Notes: generated from the sequence alone by a model not told the origin. Positions 26,113 to 35,882 are shown, counted from the first letter of the stretch. The stretch is DNA of 64,000 bases from Nocardia transvalensis (GCF_015477765.1 NZ_JADLQQ010000007.1:531537-595536); one strand, 5' to 3'. Translations and numbers: made by a program.

Positions 26113-28317
26113 TCACCCCCGAGACCACCGACCCGATCGCGAAGTGAGGTGACCGCATTGACACCGGACGCATCGGCGCTGCTCGCCCTGCCCGGCACCG
26201 CCGTGGCCCGCACGAGCCTCGAACTCGTGGAACGTGAGGAGTCCAGCGCGGTGGCCAACCACAGTGTCCGCAGCTACCTGTTCGCCCGGATGTTCGCCGA
26301 CCATCTGCAGGCGAAGGCGGGAGTCGACTACGACGACGAATTGCTGTTCCTGGCCTGCGTCCTGCACGACATCGGCCTGTCCGAATTCGCCAACGGCGAC
26401 CTGCGTTTCGAGGTCGACGGCGCGAACGCGGCCGCGGAATTCCTGACCGCACAGGGACTTCCGGCGGCCGGTGTCGACGCCGTCTGGGAGGCCATCGCCC
26501 TGCACACCTCGCCGCACATCCCCCAGCATCGCAATGTGCTGTGCCGTCTCACCGCATCCGGCATCGGGATCGACGTGGGCAGACGCGCGGCCGACTACAT
26601 CACCGATGCGCAGGCCGCGATCATTCACCGGGCATACCCGCGGCATGCGGCGGTCACCACCATCGTCGACACCATCGTCGACCAAGCACGCACGCGTCCG
26701 GACAAGGCCCCGCCCGGCACACCGGCCGCCGAACTGCTGCGCGAACGCACCCAGCCGCCGTACACCACGTACCTGGAACGCTGGGCCCGCTCCGGCCGCT
26801 GGGGCACCTGACCAGCCGTTGTACACATGTTCACGAACGATGCGGTGGCACAACCGCCCGATGGTGATCGGCTGCAGCTGAGTTCTCTTATTGCGGGGCG
26901 GCGAGATCGCTTGCGGTGGCATGGTTCTCACCGCGGCGGTGTCGCTGCCGCTCGGAAGGCGGTGTGCCACACGACTGAACAGCTCGGCAGCGTTTGCGGG
27001 GTCGAGGGTGTCCAGCGCCAGCGGTAAGGACCCGTCCAGGGCCACCAGCCGGCGTCGGCTGGTGATCAACACAAGGCACCCGGACGCACCGGGAAGCAAC
27101 AGCCGCACTTGCTCGGCGTCGACAGCGTTGTCCAACACGACCAAAGCCTTACGACCCGCGAGCTGTGCCCGCCACAACGCGGCCCGAGCGTCGACGCTGT
27201 TGGGGATCTGCTCGCCCGGAACGCCCACCGACCTCAGCAGCGTATCCAGCGCCGCGCCTGGCTCCAGCGCTTCTCGATCGGTCGCGTAGCCGTGCAGGTC
27301 TATGAAGATCTGGAAGTCGGGATATCGCTCTTCGAGCTGGTGCGCGGCATGCAATGCAAAAGCGGTCTTCCCGACGCCAGCCATCCCGTCGATCGCGATG
27401 GTGAAGAGAGGCCGGTCGGAGGACCGGTCGTCTGCCGGGATCGCGGCGAGCAGTCGTCGCATCTCCTCGTCACGGCCGGTGAAATCGGCGATATCGGCCG
27501 GAAGGGTGTTCCGGCTGCGCTGCGCACCGGCCCAGGGGCCGCTATTGAGAGCGGTGTCGTCGCGCAGAATCTGTTCGTGCACCCGACACAACTCTGGGCC
27601 GGGGTCTATACCCAGCTCATCTTTCAGGAGCCGCCGGGCATCCTGGAATACCGACAGCGCCTCTGCCCGCCGACCACAGCGGTAGAGCGCGAGCATCAAC
27701 ACCGAGCGCAGCCGCTCCCGCAGCGGATGCGCGGTCACCAAATGAACGAGCTCGGTGACTGCGTCATCGGTCAGGCCACGATCCATCATGATCGCCGCCC
27801 GTTGCTCCAGAGCGGCAAGGCGCCGTTCCTGCAACCGTCGCCGCTGGGCGGCGATCACCGAACCCTCCAGCCCGCTGAAGGGTTCACCGCGCCACAACGC
27901 CAACGCCGAATCGATGTGCTCCACGGCCTCGTCGAGCCAGCCTCGCCGATAACGCTCGTCAGCGTCGGTCAAGTGCCGTTCGAACGCTACGAGGTCCAGC
28001 TCTGCGGGATCGCCTCGCAACGTGTAGCCGGCCTTCGACCACACCAGCGCGGGGATCGTGTCCGAATCCTCCGACATGGCGCCGAGGCCGAGCGATTTGC
28101 GCAGACGGCTGACGTAGCTCTGCACGGTATTCCGCGCCTCGTCCGGCGGGTGCTCACCCCATACGGCAGCGATGATTCTGCCGATGGGCACCGGCCGGTT
28201 CATCTCCAACAGGAGGACAACCAGCACGGCCTGCTGCCTCGCCGGCCCCAGATCGAGGTCTCGCCCGTCCCGGCGCGCCGTCATCGAGCCGAGAACGCCG
28301 TACCGTATCTGCCCCAC
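26113..28317 (-). pseudogene. SARP-family (AfsR-like) regulator, apparently 3'-truncated
   Basis: The first about 460 residues are a normal start of an AfsR-type regulator: an OmpR-like DNA-binding domain (MGQIRYGVLG ... NTVQSYVSRLRKSLGL), a bacterial transcriptional activation domain (YRCGRRAEALSVFQDARRLL) and an NB-ARC ATPase with IDGMAGVGKTAFAL and VVLDNAVDAEQVRLLLPG. Near 26935 the family sequence stops in the middle of NB-ARC. The rest of the open frame, to 26113, runs antisense through the HD gene and resembles nothing. The helical and TPR parts of such proteins are missing. It is probably a deletion remnant, although the N-terminal SARP half could still be made. Confidence 0.7.
26149..26811 (+). 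CDS. HD-domain protein (cyanamide hydratase-like)
   Basis: The 220-residue product has an HD metal-site arrangement: NHSVRSYLFARMF, then LACVLHDIGLSEF (the HD pair), EAIALHTSP and a C-terminal helical region. The layout is like cyanamide hydratase-type HD proteins, which are metal-dependent hydrolases or lyases. The true substrate is unknown. The GTG at 26149 and a TTG at 26158, which has GAGGTGA in front, are both possible starts. The reverse strand carries the tail of the truncated SARP frame. Confidence 0.8.
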   Translation: MTALTPDASALLALPGTAVARTSLELVEREESSAVANHSVRSYLFARMFADHLQAKAGVDYDDELLFLACVLHDIGLSEFANGDLRFEVDGANAAAEFLTAQGLPAAGVDAVWEAIALHTSPHIPQHRNVLCRLTASGIGIDVGRRAADYITDAQAAIIHRAYPRHAAVTTIVDTIVDQARTRPDKAPPGTPAAELLRERTQPPYTTYLERWARSGRWGT

Positions 28318-28603
28318 GGCAATCCCTCCCCAGGATCGCGCCGTCTACCAGCTCCGAGTCTAACCACGTCGCCGACCTCCACCGCCGCCTCATCCCAGGG
28401 GCAGCAGTTCACGCCGGAAGGACTCAGCCGCCGATGACCAGGCATTCCAGCCGAATTTCAGCTGTATGCACTCATTCGGGAGAAACCTTGACGGCACCGC
28501 TGCAGGTGCGAGTGCGAGGGGTTCGCATCTGCTCGTGCCCGCCAGCATGCGCCTGGTCAGCCGCGCGGCTGGTGGGCACATCGGTCTCGCCGCACGGTTT
28601 TCG

Positions 28604-29248
28604 TCAGTTCGGCTTCGGGCGTGTCAGTAGGCCGCGTTCGAGGGCGGTGACGACGGCGTGGGTGCGGTCGCTGACGTCGAGTTTGGCGAAGACGCGGAGC
28701 AGGTGGGTTTTGACGGTGGCCTCCGCGATGACGAGTTTGCGGCCTATCTCGACGTTGGACAGCCCATCGGCCACCGCGTTGAGCACGTCCATTTCGCGGG
28801 CGGTGAGGGAGGGCAGGGTAGGTCGGCGCATGCGGGCCATCAGGCGTTCGGCGACGCGCGGTGCGAGCACGGTTTCGCCGCGGGCGGCGGCGTGGATCGC
28901 GTCGACCAACTGCTCGCGTGAGGTGTCTTTGAGCAGGTAGCCGATGGCGCCCGCCTCGACCGCCCGCTCGATCTCGGCGTCGGTGTCGAAGGTGGTCAGG
29001 ATCAGCACGTGCGTTGTGGTGCGTCCGGTGATTTCGGCGGTGGCTGTGACGCCGTCGAGGACCGGCATGCGCAGATCCAGCAGTGCGACATCGGGTTCGA
29101 GGCGTTCGACGAGTTCGAGGGCGCCGCGGCCGTCGTCGGCCTCGCCGACGATGTCGATGCTCGGCTCGCCGGCGAGCAGGGCGACGACACCGGCGCGCAT
29201 CACCGTATGGTCGTCGGCAATCACTATCCGGGTTGGTTTTTCGGTCAT
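28604..29248 (-). CDS. NarL/LuxR-family response regulator
   Basis: The 214-residue product has an N-terminal receiver domain (RIVIADDHTVMRAG, phospho-acceptor Asp in VALLDLRMPV, Lys in GYLLKD) and a C-terminal LuxR helix-turn-helix (LTAREMDVLNAVADGLSN, EATVKTHLLRVFAKL). The start at 29248 is one base beyond the stop of the kinase gene, so the pair is co-translated. The histidine kinase next to it is its likely partner. It probably controls the MMPL transporter gene upstream in the same operon. Confidence 0.93.
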   Translation of the reverse strand: MTEKPTRIVIADDHTVMRAGVVALLAGEPSIDIVGEADDGRGALELVERLEPDVALLDLRMPVLDGVTATAEITGRTTTHVLILTTFDTDAEIERAVEAGAIGYLLKDTSREQLVDAIHAAARGETVLAPRVAERLMARMRRPTLPSLTAREMDVLNAVADGLSNVEIGRKLVIAEATVKTHLLRVFAKLDVSDRTHAVVTALERGLLTRPKPN

Positions 29249-29249
29249 A

Positions 29250-30404
29250 TCAGAGCTGTCCGTTCGCGGGAATGGTGGCGAGCACGCGGGTGCCATCGCC
29301 GGGTGAGCTGGTGACGGTCAGTGCGCCGCCGAGTTCGGCCAGCCGCTTGCGCATGCCGTGCAGGCCGAAGCCCCTGGCCTCGGCGGGGGTGAAACCGCGG
29401 CCGTCGTCGGTGATTTCCAGCTCGATGCGGTGCGAATACCGGGTGAGGACGACACCGACCGTGCCCGCGGCGGCGTGCTTGCGGACATTCGCCAGTGATT
29501 CCTGGGTACAGCGCAGCAGGGCGACGCGGGTCGGCTGGTCGCAGTCCAGGTCCGGGAGATCGGCGGTGACGGTGAGCCCGGTGTCCTCGCGGAATCGATC
29601 CACCGTGCGGCGCAACAGGTCCGCGAGCGTCGTCGACGCGACGCGGCCGTGCGGGTCCGCACCGACGAGAATGCGTGCCTCGGCGAGGTTGTCGCGTGCG
29701 GTGCGTTCGATCGACAGCAACTGCTCGGCCGCCCGCTCCGGTGCGGTGTCCAGGGCGGCGCGTGCGGCCTGGGAGAGTACGACGATGGAGGCGAAACCCT
29801 GGGCCAGGGTGTCGTGGATCTCGCGTGCGATCCGTTCCCGCTCCTCGGTGGCGCCCTGCCGTTGATGCGCCTCGGCCAGCCGGGCCTGCGCCTGTTCGAG
29901 TTCGGCGCGCAACCGTCCGGCGCGTTCGTCGCTGTGCCGTACGACCCGGTACATCCACAGCCCGATCAGGATGCCGCCCGCGCAACCGAGCAACGTGAAA
30001 GCGACGTTGCCGGTGAAGAAATCACGCCGGATGACGGCCCCGGCCAGGCTCGCCACCGCGCCGATGCCGGTCCAGGCGGCCGCCCGCCCCGGGCTCGAGG
30101 TGTGGATCCAGAACATCGGGAGCGACACGATGAAGAATGCGGCCCCACCCTCGAGCACGTAGGACATGACGCCGAGCAGCACGACGAGCAGGCCGAGGAA
30201 CGCACTCGGACGCAGCAGCCGGGGCCGCCGCACCACGGTGACGTAGGCGGCGGCGAGCGCGGCCATCGACGTCACCGTCACGAACTTCGTTGTGCTGCTG
30301 CGATCCAGGACCGCGATCATCGGCGGGATCAGCCCGAACAGCACCCAGATGGCGAGGTACCAGCGGTGCAGCGCGCGCACCGCGAGCTGCGGCAGTTGAT
30401 CCAT
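29250..30404 (-). CDS. Sensor histidine kinase, DesK/NarX type
   Basis: The 384-residue product has four to six N-terminal membrane segments, a HisKA_3 dimerisation helix with the phospho-acceptor in EERERIAREIHDTLAQGF, and an HATPase domain with CTQESLANVRKHA and DDGRGF. The longer upstream extension was rejected because the ATG at 30404 lies just after the stop of the MMPL gene. It forms a two-component system with the response regulator. Its place next to an MMPL exporter suggests sensing of envelope or membrane stress. Confidence 0.92.
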   Translation of the reverse strand: MDQLPQLAVRALHRWYLAIWVLFGLIPPMIAVLDRSSTTKFVTVTSMAALAAAYVTVVRRPRLLRPSAFLGLLVVLLGVMSYVLEGGAAFFIVSLPMFWIHTSSPGRAAAWTGIGAVASLAGAVIRRDFFTGNVAFTLLGCAGGILIGLWMYRVVRHSDERAGRLRAELEQAQARLAEAHQRQGATEERERIAREIHDTLAQGFASIVVLSQAARAALDTAPERAAEQLLSIERTARDNLAEARILVGADPHGRVASTTLADLLRRTVDRFREDTGLTVTADLPDLDCDQPTRVALLRCTQESLANVRKHAAAGTVGVVLTRYSHRIELEITDDGRGFTPAEARGFGLHGMRKRLAELGGALTVTSSPGDGTRVLATIPANGQL

Positions 30405-30409
30405 TTCAC

Positions 30410-32581
30410 TCAGCCTACGTACACCGGGGCTCGACCTGCCGATTCGGCTGTCTCGGCCTGCGGGCGCACCGGCCACCAGCATCGGTCACCGAGCACCAGC
30501 AGCAGCGCGGGCAGGATCAGGATCCTGATGACGAAGGCGTCGAGCAGCACGGCCACCGCGAGGGCGAACCCCATCTGTTTCATCTCGATGATGTGCAGCG
30601 GGATGAAGCTGGCGAACACGGTCAGCATGACGACCGCGGCGCTGGTGACCACGCTCGCCGAACCGCCGACGCCGTCGAGTATCGCGCGGCGAGTCGGCAC
30701 GCCGCTGCGCGCCGCCTCCCGGATCCGGCTGAGCACGAATACCTGGTAATCCATCGACAGTCCGAACAGGATCACCAACAGCAGCAACGGAACCCGGGAG
30801 CCGATGGTGCCGGTCGAATGGAAGTCGAGCAGACCCTCGGCCCAGGTGTACTGGAACACCAGGGTCAGCAGACCGAGCGCGGCCGCGGCGGAGAGCAGGT
30901 TGAGCACGACACCGACCAGGCCGAGGACGACCGACCGGAACGCCCACACCGTCAGCAGGAAGGTCACCAGCAGCAGGGCACCGATGATCAGGGGCAGCTG
31001 CTGTCTCTGGTGCGCGGGGTAATCGGCGTAGCGGGCGACATCGCCGGTCACGGCCGATTCCACATCGGGCAGCGCGCCGACGGTTTCCGGCACGTACTCG
31101 CCGCGCAGCCGCTCCAGCGACGCCCGTGCCGCGTTGTCGCTCACGTAGTGCGGCACCGCCAGCTCGAGCAGCGCGACCCCGTTCGGCGAGCGGCGCAGCT
31201 CGGCCGCGCCCGCGAGCGCCGGATCAGCTTGTGCGCGCCGGGCCAGCTCCTGCAGGGCGCCGGTCACCTCGTCCGCGCGAGCGGGATCGGCGACCACCAC
31301 CACCTGATGCCTCGACTTCAGGTGCGGGAAGGCCTGATTGAGCCGGTCGTAGGCCTGCATGGCCGGGATGCTGCGCGGATGGGTCTCCTGGCCCATATCG
31401 GTCAACTCGAGGCCGAGCAGGGGTGCCGCGGCGGCGAGCATCATCGGCACCGCGACAAGCAATGTGGCCCTCGGGTATCGGGCGGCGGGGCGCAGTATCG
31501 CGGCGGAGATCCGCCCGGGCGCGGACTTCGGTCGACTGCTGTGTGCCGGTGTGCGTGCGTTACGGCGGTCGGCCCGGGCCCCCAGGACGGTCAACAGGGC
31601 GGGGAGCACGGTCAGCGAGCTGAGCACGGCGACCGAGGTGACCAGAATTGCCGAGGTGCCGATCGAGGCGAATATGACGTCGTCGGCGAGATACATGGTG
31701 GCGCTCGACACCGCGACGGCCAGCCCCGACACCACCACCGCCCGGCCCGACGTAGCCGCCGCCAGACTCACCACCGCCGGCGCGTCGAGCCGACCGGCTG
31801 CCCGCGCGCGCTCCTCTCGCTCTCGTTTCAGATAGAACAACGTGTAGTCGACGCCGACCGCCATCCCGATCAGCAGGATGATATTGGTCCCGATGCCGTT
31901 GTCGGGCACCAGATGTGACACCGGCAGCGACAGACCGATGGCCGCGACGATCGATGAGATCGCCAGCAGCAGCGGCACCAACGCCATCACCACCGACCGG
32001 AAGACCATCAACAGGGTGATCAGAGTGATCGGCACCGCGATCATCTCGGTACGAGCCAGATCCCGGCCGCGTAACTCGTCGACCCCGCTGCCGATGGAGG
32101 GCCCACCGGTCTCCTCGACTCGAAGACCGGGATGCGCGTCCTGCACCTGCGCGGTCTGCGCACGCAACGCCCCCACCTTCTCGTCGCCCTCGAGTTCCGG
32201 CCCGCGCATCGTGACATCGACCCGCAACGCCGACGAATCATCCGAATACACAGGTGCGGCAACCGATTCCACTTCCGGCAGCGCCCGCATCCGTTCGGTG
32301 ATCTCCTGTGCGGCGGCCGCCGCGTCCGCCGGATCCAGTCGATCGCCCGGCCGGGCGGTGATCAGCACCCGTTCCAGCGGCCGCTGCTGCAGCCCGCCCT
32401 GCGTGGCCATCGCCTCGCCACGGCCCGCCTCTCCGATCCAGAAATCCTCGGTGGCGGCATCCTTCCCACCGATCCCCACCCCCACACCGATGCACAACAG
32501 CACAAACAGCAACCACCCGCCGATCGCCCGCCAGGGGTGCCGAATGCTCCAGCGCGCCAAACCTATCCCACGATTTCGCAT
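30410..32581 (-). CDS. MMPL-family (RND-type) lipid/drug transporter
   Basis: The 723-residue product has twelve expected membrane helices in the MMPL layout: one N-terminal helix, a large extracellular loop (ITARPGDRLDPADAAAAA ...), five helices including VGVDYTLFYLKRERE, a second loop, and a final set with LFGLSMDYQVFVLSRIREA. The GVDYTLF and SMDYQVF blocks are the usual signatures. MMPL proteins export lipids, siderophores or fatty acids in mycolic-acid bacteria. It is followed, with 5 bases between, by the sensor kinase and response regulator. Confidence 0.93.
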   Translation of the reverse strand: MRNRGIGLARWSIRHPWRAIGGWLLFVLLCIGVGVGIGGKDAATEDFWIGEAGRGEAMATQGGLQQRPLERVLITARPGDRLDPADAAAAAQEITERMRALPEVESVAAPVYSDDSSALRVDVTMRGPELEGDEKVGALRAQTAQVQDAHPGLRVEETGGPSIGSGVDELRGRDLARTEMIAVPITLITLLMVFRSVVMALVPLLLAISSIVAAIGLSLPVSHLVPDNGIGTNIILLIGMAVGVDYTLFYLKREREERARAAGRLDAPAVVSLAAATSGRAVVVSGLAVAVSSATMYLADDVIFASIGTSAILVTSVAVLSSLTVLPALLTVLGARADRRNARTPAHSSRPKSAPGRISAAILRPAARYPRATLLVAVPMMLAAAAPLLGLELTDMGQETHPRSIPAMQAYDRLNQAFPHLKSRHQVVVVADPARADEVTGALQELARRAQADPALAGAAELRRSPNGVALLELAVPHYVSDNAARASLERLRGEYVPETVGALPDVESAVTGDVARYADYPAHQRQQLPLIIGALLLVTFLLTVWAFRSVVLGLVGVVLNLLSAAAALGLLTLVFQYTWAEGLLDFHSTGTIGSRVPLLLLVILFGLSMDYQVFVLSRIREAARSGVPTRRAILDGVGGSASVVTSAAVVMLTVFASFIPLHIIEMKQMGFALAVAVLLDAFVIRILILPALLLVLGDRCWWPVRPQAETAESAGRAPVYVG

Positions 32582-32776
32582 AGCGTGAATGCTCGTCGCG
32601 ACGACTGTGCCATCGACAGGCTCGACCGATGGAACCTCGCGTCCACCATCCGGTGGACACAGGTCCTCCGCGGCACCGACGGCCTGCCGATCCGCTAAGG
32701 AAAGTTTTTCTACTACGACATGAACACTTTCCCGACGCGAATTCGCGAGAAATGCGGGTTAATATCCTACACAGTA
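32582..32776. other. Gap beside the integrase, expected place of an attachment site
   Basis: This 195-base stretch lies between the MMPL gene start and the integrase stop. It is AT-richer than its surroundings and contains the 12-base palindrome CGCGAATTCGCG (32736-32747). Integrase genes commonly lie next to their attachment site, but I see no tRNA here and no matching repeat at the far end. Confidence 0.3.
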
Positions 32777-33838
32777 CTACTTTCGTCCGTTGAAGTCGCA
32801 CTCGATTGGTAGCACGTCGGCGTGGCGGCCGCTGGCAAGGGGATGCGGTTCGCCGGTTAGCAGCTCCACCGCCTCGGCGACTTCGTGAATCGTGGCCCGA
32901 ACGTAGGTGTGCGTGGCCCCCATCCAATTGCTGGCAGTGGTGTGGCCGGCGAATGCGCGTGCGACCGCGTAGCCGCACTCCCGTTCTACGAAGGTGAGGG
33001 TCGTGTGACGGATCCAGTGGGGAGTGACACCGAGTGATGCGGCCCAGCTGAGGTGCTGGCGAAGTCGAGCTGTCAGCGTGTCGTAGCGGCGCGGCCCCAT
33101 CGCGCGACCACGGCGATATCGCAGGACATGGTCGGTGGTGGCAATGCCTCCGCGTCGTTGGATGTGTGACTGCAGATGGCTCATTAGTGTCGGTGAGACT
33201 GGTTGCCAGCGACTCGTCCCGCCCTTTTCGACCAGTTGCACCAAACAGTCGTCCGCGTCGAGTCCATTCACACGCAGGTTGAGTGCACCGCTTCGTCTGC
33301 AGGCGGTTTCGATATGCAGGCGGACCAGTAATGAGTCCAGTTCGCAGTCATTCCCGGTCGTTGACGCGACGTGCGCGAGCTCCAATACTTGCTCGCGACT
33401 CAATGCGTGGCGGGCGCTGGGACGTTGGGCCGGCTTGGCGACGTGGCTCGCGGGGTTGTCATAGGGGTGGATCAAGCGATCCTGCTCGGCATGTCGATAC
33501 AGACAGCGGAACGCCGAGATGAAGTTGAGGGCAGCCGCATAGCCGCCGCGTGAATTGCACCTGACAGCGGCCCGCGTTCGGTGTTCGTTGACCAGCTGTT
33601 CAATCTCGAGGGCGTCCGGCTCGTCGAGAGTTCTCTCACCCCAGTGCATTTCGATAATCCGCCAGTAGCTTCCATAAACCTCGAGGGTGCTGGCAGGAAC
33701 GGATACTCGTAGTCGCTGGAGGTACTCCCGGAAGGTGGGTAGCGCCTTGGTGCCGGCGTGAGCGGTTGTGAGGTCTTCGAGTCGGAGGCCGAGACGGCCG
33801 ATGAGGTGGAGGGCGGTTTCGATATCGGCGGAACTCAT
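32777..33838 (-). CDS. Tyrosine-type site-specific integrase
   Basis: The 353-residue product has the SAM-like N-terminal domain (PTFREYLQRLRVSVPASTLE) and the catalytic core: Arg in ETACRRSGALNLRV, Lys in VEKGGTSRW, HWIRHTTLT (HxxR), GHTT and the nucleophile Tyr in THTYVRATI. It is expected to carry out integration and excision of the conjugative element. The ATG overlaps the stop of the AbrB-like gene by four bases, so they are co-translated. This marks the left end of the mobile region. Confidence 0.92.
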   Translation of the reverse strand: MSSADIETALHLIGRLGLRLEDLTTAHAGTKALPTFREYLQRLRVSVPASTLEVYGSYWRIIEMHWGERTLDEPDALEIEQLVNEHRTRAAVRCNSRGGYAAALNFISAFRCLYRHAEQDRLIHPYDNPASHVAKPAQRPSARHALSREQVLELAHVASTTGNDCELDSLLVRLHIETACRRSGALNLRVNGLDADDCLVQLVEKGGTSRWQPVSPTLMSHLQSHIQRRGGIATTDHVLRYRRGRAMGPRRYDTLTARLRQHLSWAASLGVTPHWIRHTTLTFVERECGYAVARAFAGHTTASNWMGATHTYVRATIHEVAEAVELLTGEPHPLASGRHADVLPIECDFNGRK

Positions 33839-34347
33839 GACGGGGGCCAGGTGCCGGGCGACAACCTCGACAACGCCGCTGCGACCGCGGCCATCGAATA
33901 GACAACCAGGACTCCGCGGTCCGATCCTCCTGCCAGGAGCACCCGGTCACCTGCACGAATGCCCCAGGCGTGGCGTGCTGCTGCAGGCAAGTAGAGATAG
34001 CCGGACGGGCTGATTCGCTGCTTGGACGTCAGCATGGCTCGGACAACGACCTCGGGACCCTCGAGGCTGATCGATATCGGCTGGCCGGGTTGCCACCCGA
34101 GTTCCCTGATGACGGAGCGGTCCGCGGCACGGCCGCGCGCGTCGATCGGCGTTGTCGCGCAGCGGAATCGTTCAATGCGCGAGTCACTCATTGCTGGAGG
34201 CCGCTCGAACTCGATAGGGGGAAATCGCGACTCTCGTGCTGTGGTGTTGAAGAGATACCCGAACGATATGTGATTTTCCAGGGACTTCGGCTTTTCTCCC
34301 CGCACCGACTTGTGTGCGGGATTATCGTTGCCATCGAACTCAACCAT
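33835..34347 (-). CDS. AbrB-like regulator upstream of the integrase gene
   Basis: The 170-residue product has two similar beta-rich blocks, IDARGRAADRSVIRELGW and ISPSGYLYLPAAARHAWGI, each followed by a G-D-x-V/I segment. This is the pattern of AbrB/SpoVT swapped-hairpin DNA-binding domains. The ATG at 34347 has GGGAGGTGCTCCT in front, a strong ribosome binding site; the internal ATG at 34191 has none. It is coupled to the integrase gene and may regulate its expression. The N-terminal 50 residues are not family-like. Confidence 0.72.
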   Translation of the reverse strand: MVEFDGNDNPAHKSVRGEKPKSLENHISFGYLFNTTARESRFPPIEFERPPAMSDSRIERFRCATTPIDARGRAADRSVIRELGWQPGQPISISLEGPEVVVRAMLTSKQRISPSGYLYLPAAARHAWGIRAGDRVLLAGGSDRGVLVVYSMAAVAAALSRLSPGTWPPS

Positions 34348-34655
34348 AGGAGCACCTCCCGCCGTGGGAAGGTCTGGCAGACCGGCCTATCGCTCGGTTC
34401 AACGAGAAATCTGCAGGAGTACCTGCCCATTCTGCTCTTGCTGCGCGGGCCTGCCAATTATCTTCATCCGGCTCCGTCTGTCGGTTGCCGGGTTGATTGC
34501 CGTCGCACGGCTGACAAATGAAACCAGGGTATCTCCGAAATCTACCCGGCGGCAATCTTCTGACGAAGAGCCCATGACATCCCGATGCTCGCATCAACCG
34601 GGCATACCGTCACTGAATCCGAGACCGGTTCGCCCCAAGGCTGTCCGCGATCGTT
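34348..34655. other. Upstream region of the integrase operon
   Basis: About 300 bases without a gene. An interrupted palindrome ggtctggcagacc (34371-34383) lies 24 bases upstream of the AbrB-like start and is an operator candidate. Nothing else is clear. Confidence 0.4.
34371..34383. promoter_or_regulatory. Inverted repeat near the AbrB-like/integrase start
   Basis: ggtctg-g-cagacc is a perfect 6-base inverted repeat with a one-base centre. Its place between promoter and start codon of the integrase operon suggests a regulator site, possibly autoregulatory. Confidence 0.35.
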
Positions 34656-35882
34656 CTATTCGGGCAATATGGTGACCTCGATTAGGGCTTGCGGTTGGGT
34701 GCCATGACAGATGAGGCTCCAGTGAGCTCGTACGGTGATCCAGTCGTTGTTGAGACTGACTCTGAACACCGCGGTGGCCCTGGGAGTTCCGGCCAGAAGG
34801 CGTACGCAAGCATCCTCGATTGCTCGCGCGTCGTCCGAGTGGATTTGAGGGGGGTGATGGCGCCAGCAGGCGAGGGGGTCGTGGTCGGCGGTGATCCATT
34901 CGTGGATAAGGCGAGTGTTGAGATCGATAATGCCAACTGCGTGTCCGGGAGTGAGGGGTATGTGGCGTAGGGCCGCCGCCGCACAGTCAGGTGGGGGTGC
35001 GCTTTCGACAGTGGACATGTCGCAGACGATCGCGCGGATAGCATCGGCAGCCGGGGAGGTCCTGGCGGCGATATGGAGGATTCGGCGGGTGCCTTCAGGT
35101 GAGCGGGTTGTGGCTGTTCCGACCCAGGAATGGTCTGGTTCGTTCGGGTCGAATAATGCGAGAAATCCGGCTCGATCGTCCCAGCGGTCGAAGCATGACA
35201 TCAGGACGGAAAGCGTTGTGTGAGTGCGTGTTCCGCCTGCTGGTAGCTCGAGTAGTCGTCGGAGTGCGGCTGATGCCACACAGGTTCCGGTGTCGGCATT
35301 CCATTCGATGGTTCCGCTCGGAGGAGGAGGTGGAGTGCGTTCGGAGGGCGCACCGGCCCAGAGGGCGACACCGAAAACATGATCAGTGGGTCCGAAGACT
35401 GGCACAGCTACGATGCGTAGCATTGGTCCGGATGGGAGGCGAGTTTCGTCGAACTCGGTTCGCCGGGTAGTCAGACAGCGTCCGACGAGGGGACCGAGGC
35501 GTCGGGCGATTGCGGCGCTAGTAGCGATGCTAACTCGATTGAGGTTGGCGAATCGGCGGCGGAAACTACCGTCGACGATCACTGACGGAGTGTGTATTGC
35601 ACTGAGTGTTTCGACCACTACCCAGCGGTCAGGTGAGCGTCGCGGCTGGCGGCAGTGTGCGAAGGAAGTGATCCGTCTTGGCATGTTGGCCGGGGATGGT
35701 GGATCCGGATGGGGGACGTCCGAGCCGGCCCCGTTCTCGGAGGGGAATTCGGTCTGACCCGTGTGCATCAGGGTTTCTGGCGTTGATACGCCTCCGTCCG
35801 GTGCACCTGCGCACACGTGGCTTGCCGAAAGTCCGGTTGCGTGGTGAGGCGTGAGTGCGTCCCGAGCATATGAATTGGTCAT
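34656..35882 (-). CDS. GAF/PAS-like sensory protein, paralogue of its neighbour
   Basis: The 408-residue product seems to have a GAF-like first domain (PDRWVVVETLSAIHTPSVIV ... MLRIVAVPVFGPTDHVFGVA) and two PAS-like domains, the last ending in WITVRAHWSLICHGTQPQAL. The architecture and many positions match the gene at 36033. The ATG at 35882 has AAGGAG eight bases before it. No kinase, cyclase or DNA-binding domain is attached. Such stand-alone sensory proteins are often found on actinobacterial mobile elements. A link with the P450 next door is possible but not shown. Confidence 0.65.
   Translation of the reverse strand: MTNSYARDALTPHHATGLSASHVCAGAPDGGVSTPETLMHTGQTEFPSENGAGSDVPHPDPPSPANMPRRITSFAHCRQPRRSPDRWVVVETLSAIHTPSVIVDGSFRRRFANLNRVSIATSAAIARRLGPLVGRCLTTRRTEFDETRLPSGPMLRIVAVPVFGPTDHVFGVALWAGAPSERTPPPPPSGTIEWNADTGTCVASAALRRLLELPAGGTRTHTTLSVLMSCFDRWDDRAGFLALFDPNEPDHSWVGTATTRSPEGTRRILHIAARTSPAADAIRAIVCDMSTVESAPPPDCAAAALRHIPLTPGHAVGIIDLNTRLIHEWITADHDPLACWRHHPPQIHSDDARAIEDACVRLLAGTPRATAVFRVSLNNDWITVRAHWSLICHGTQPQALIEVTILPE

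Noticed and set aside
32582..32776. A tRNA gene as integration target next to the integrase
   Set aside because: No cloverleaf or TTCGA-type T-arm could be found on either strand in this gap.
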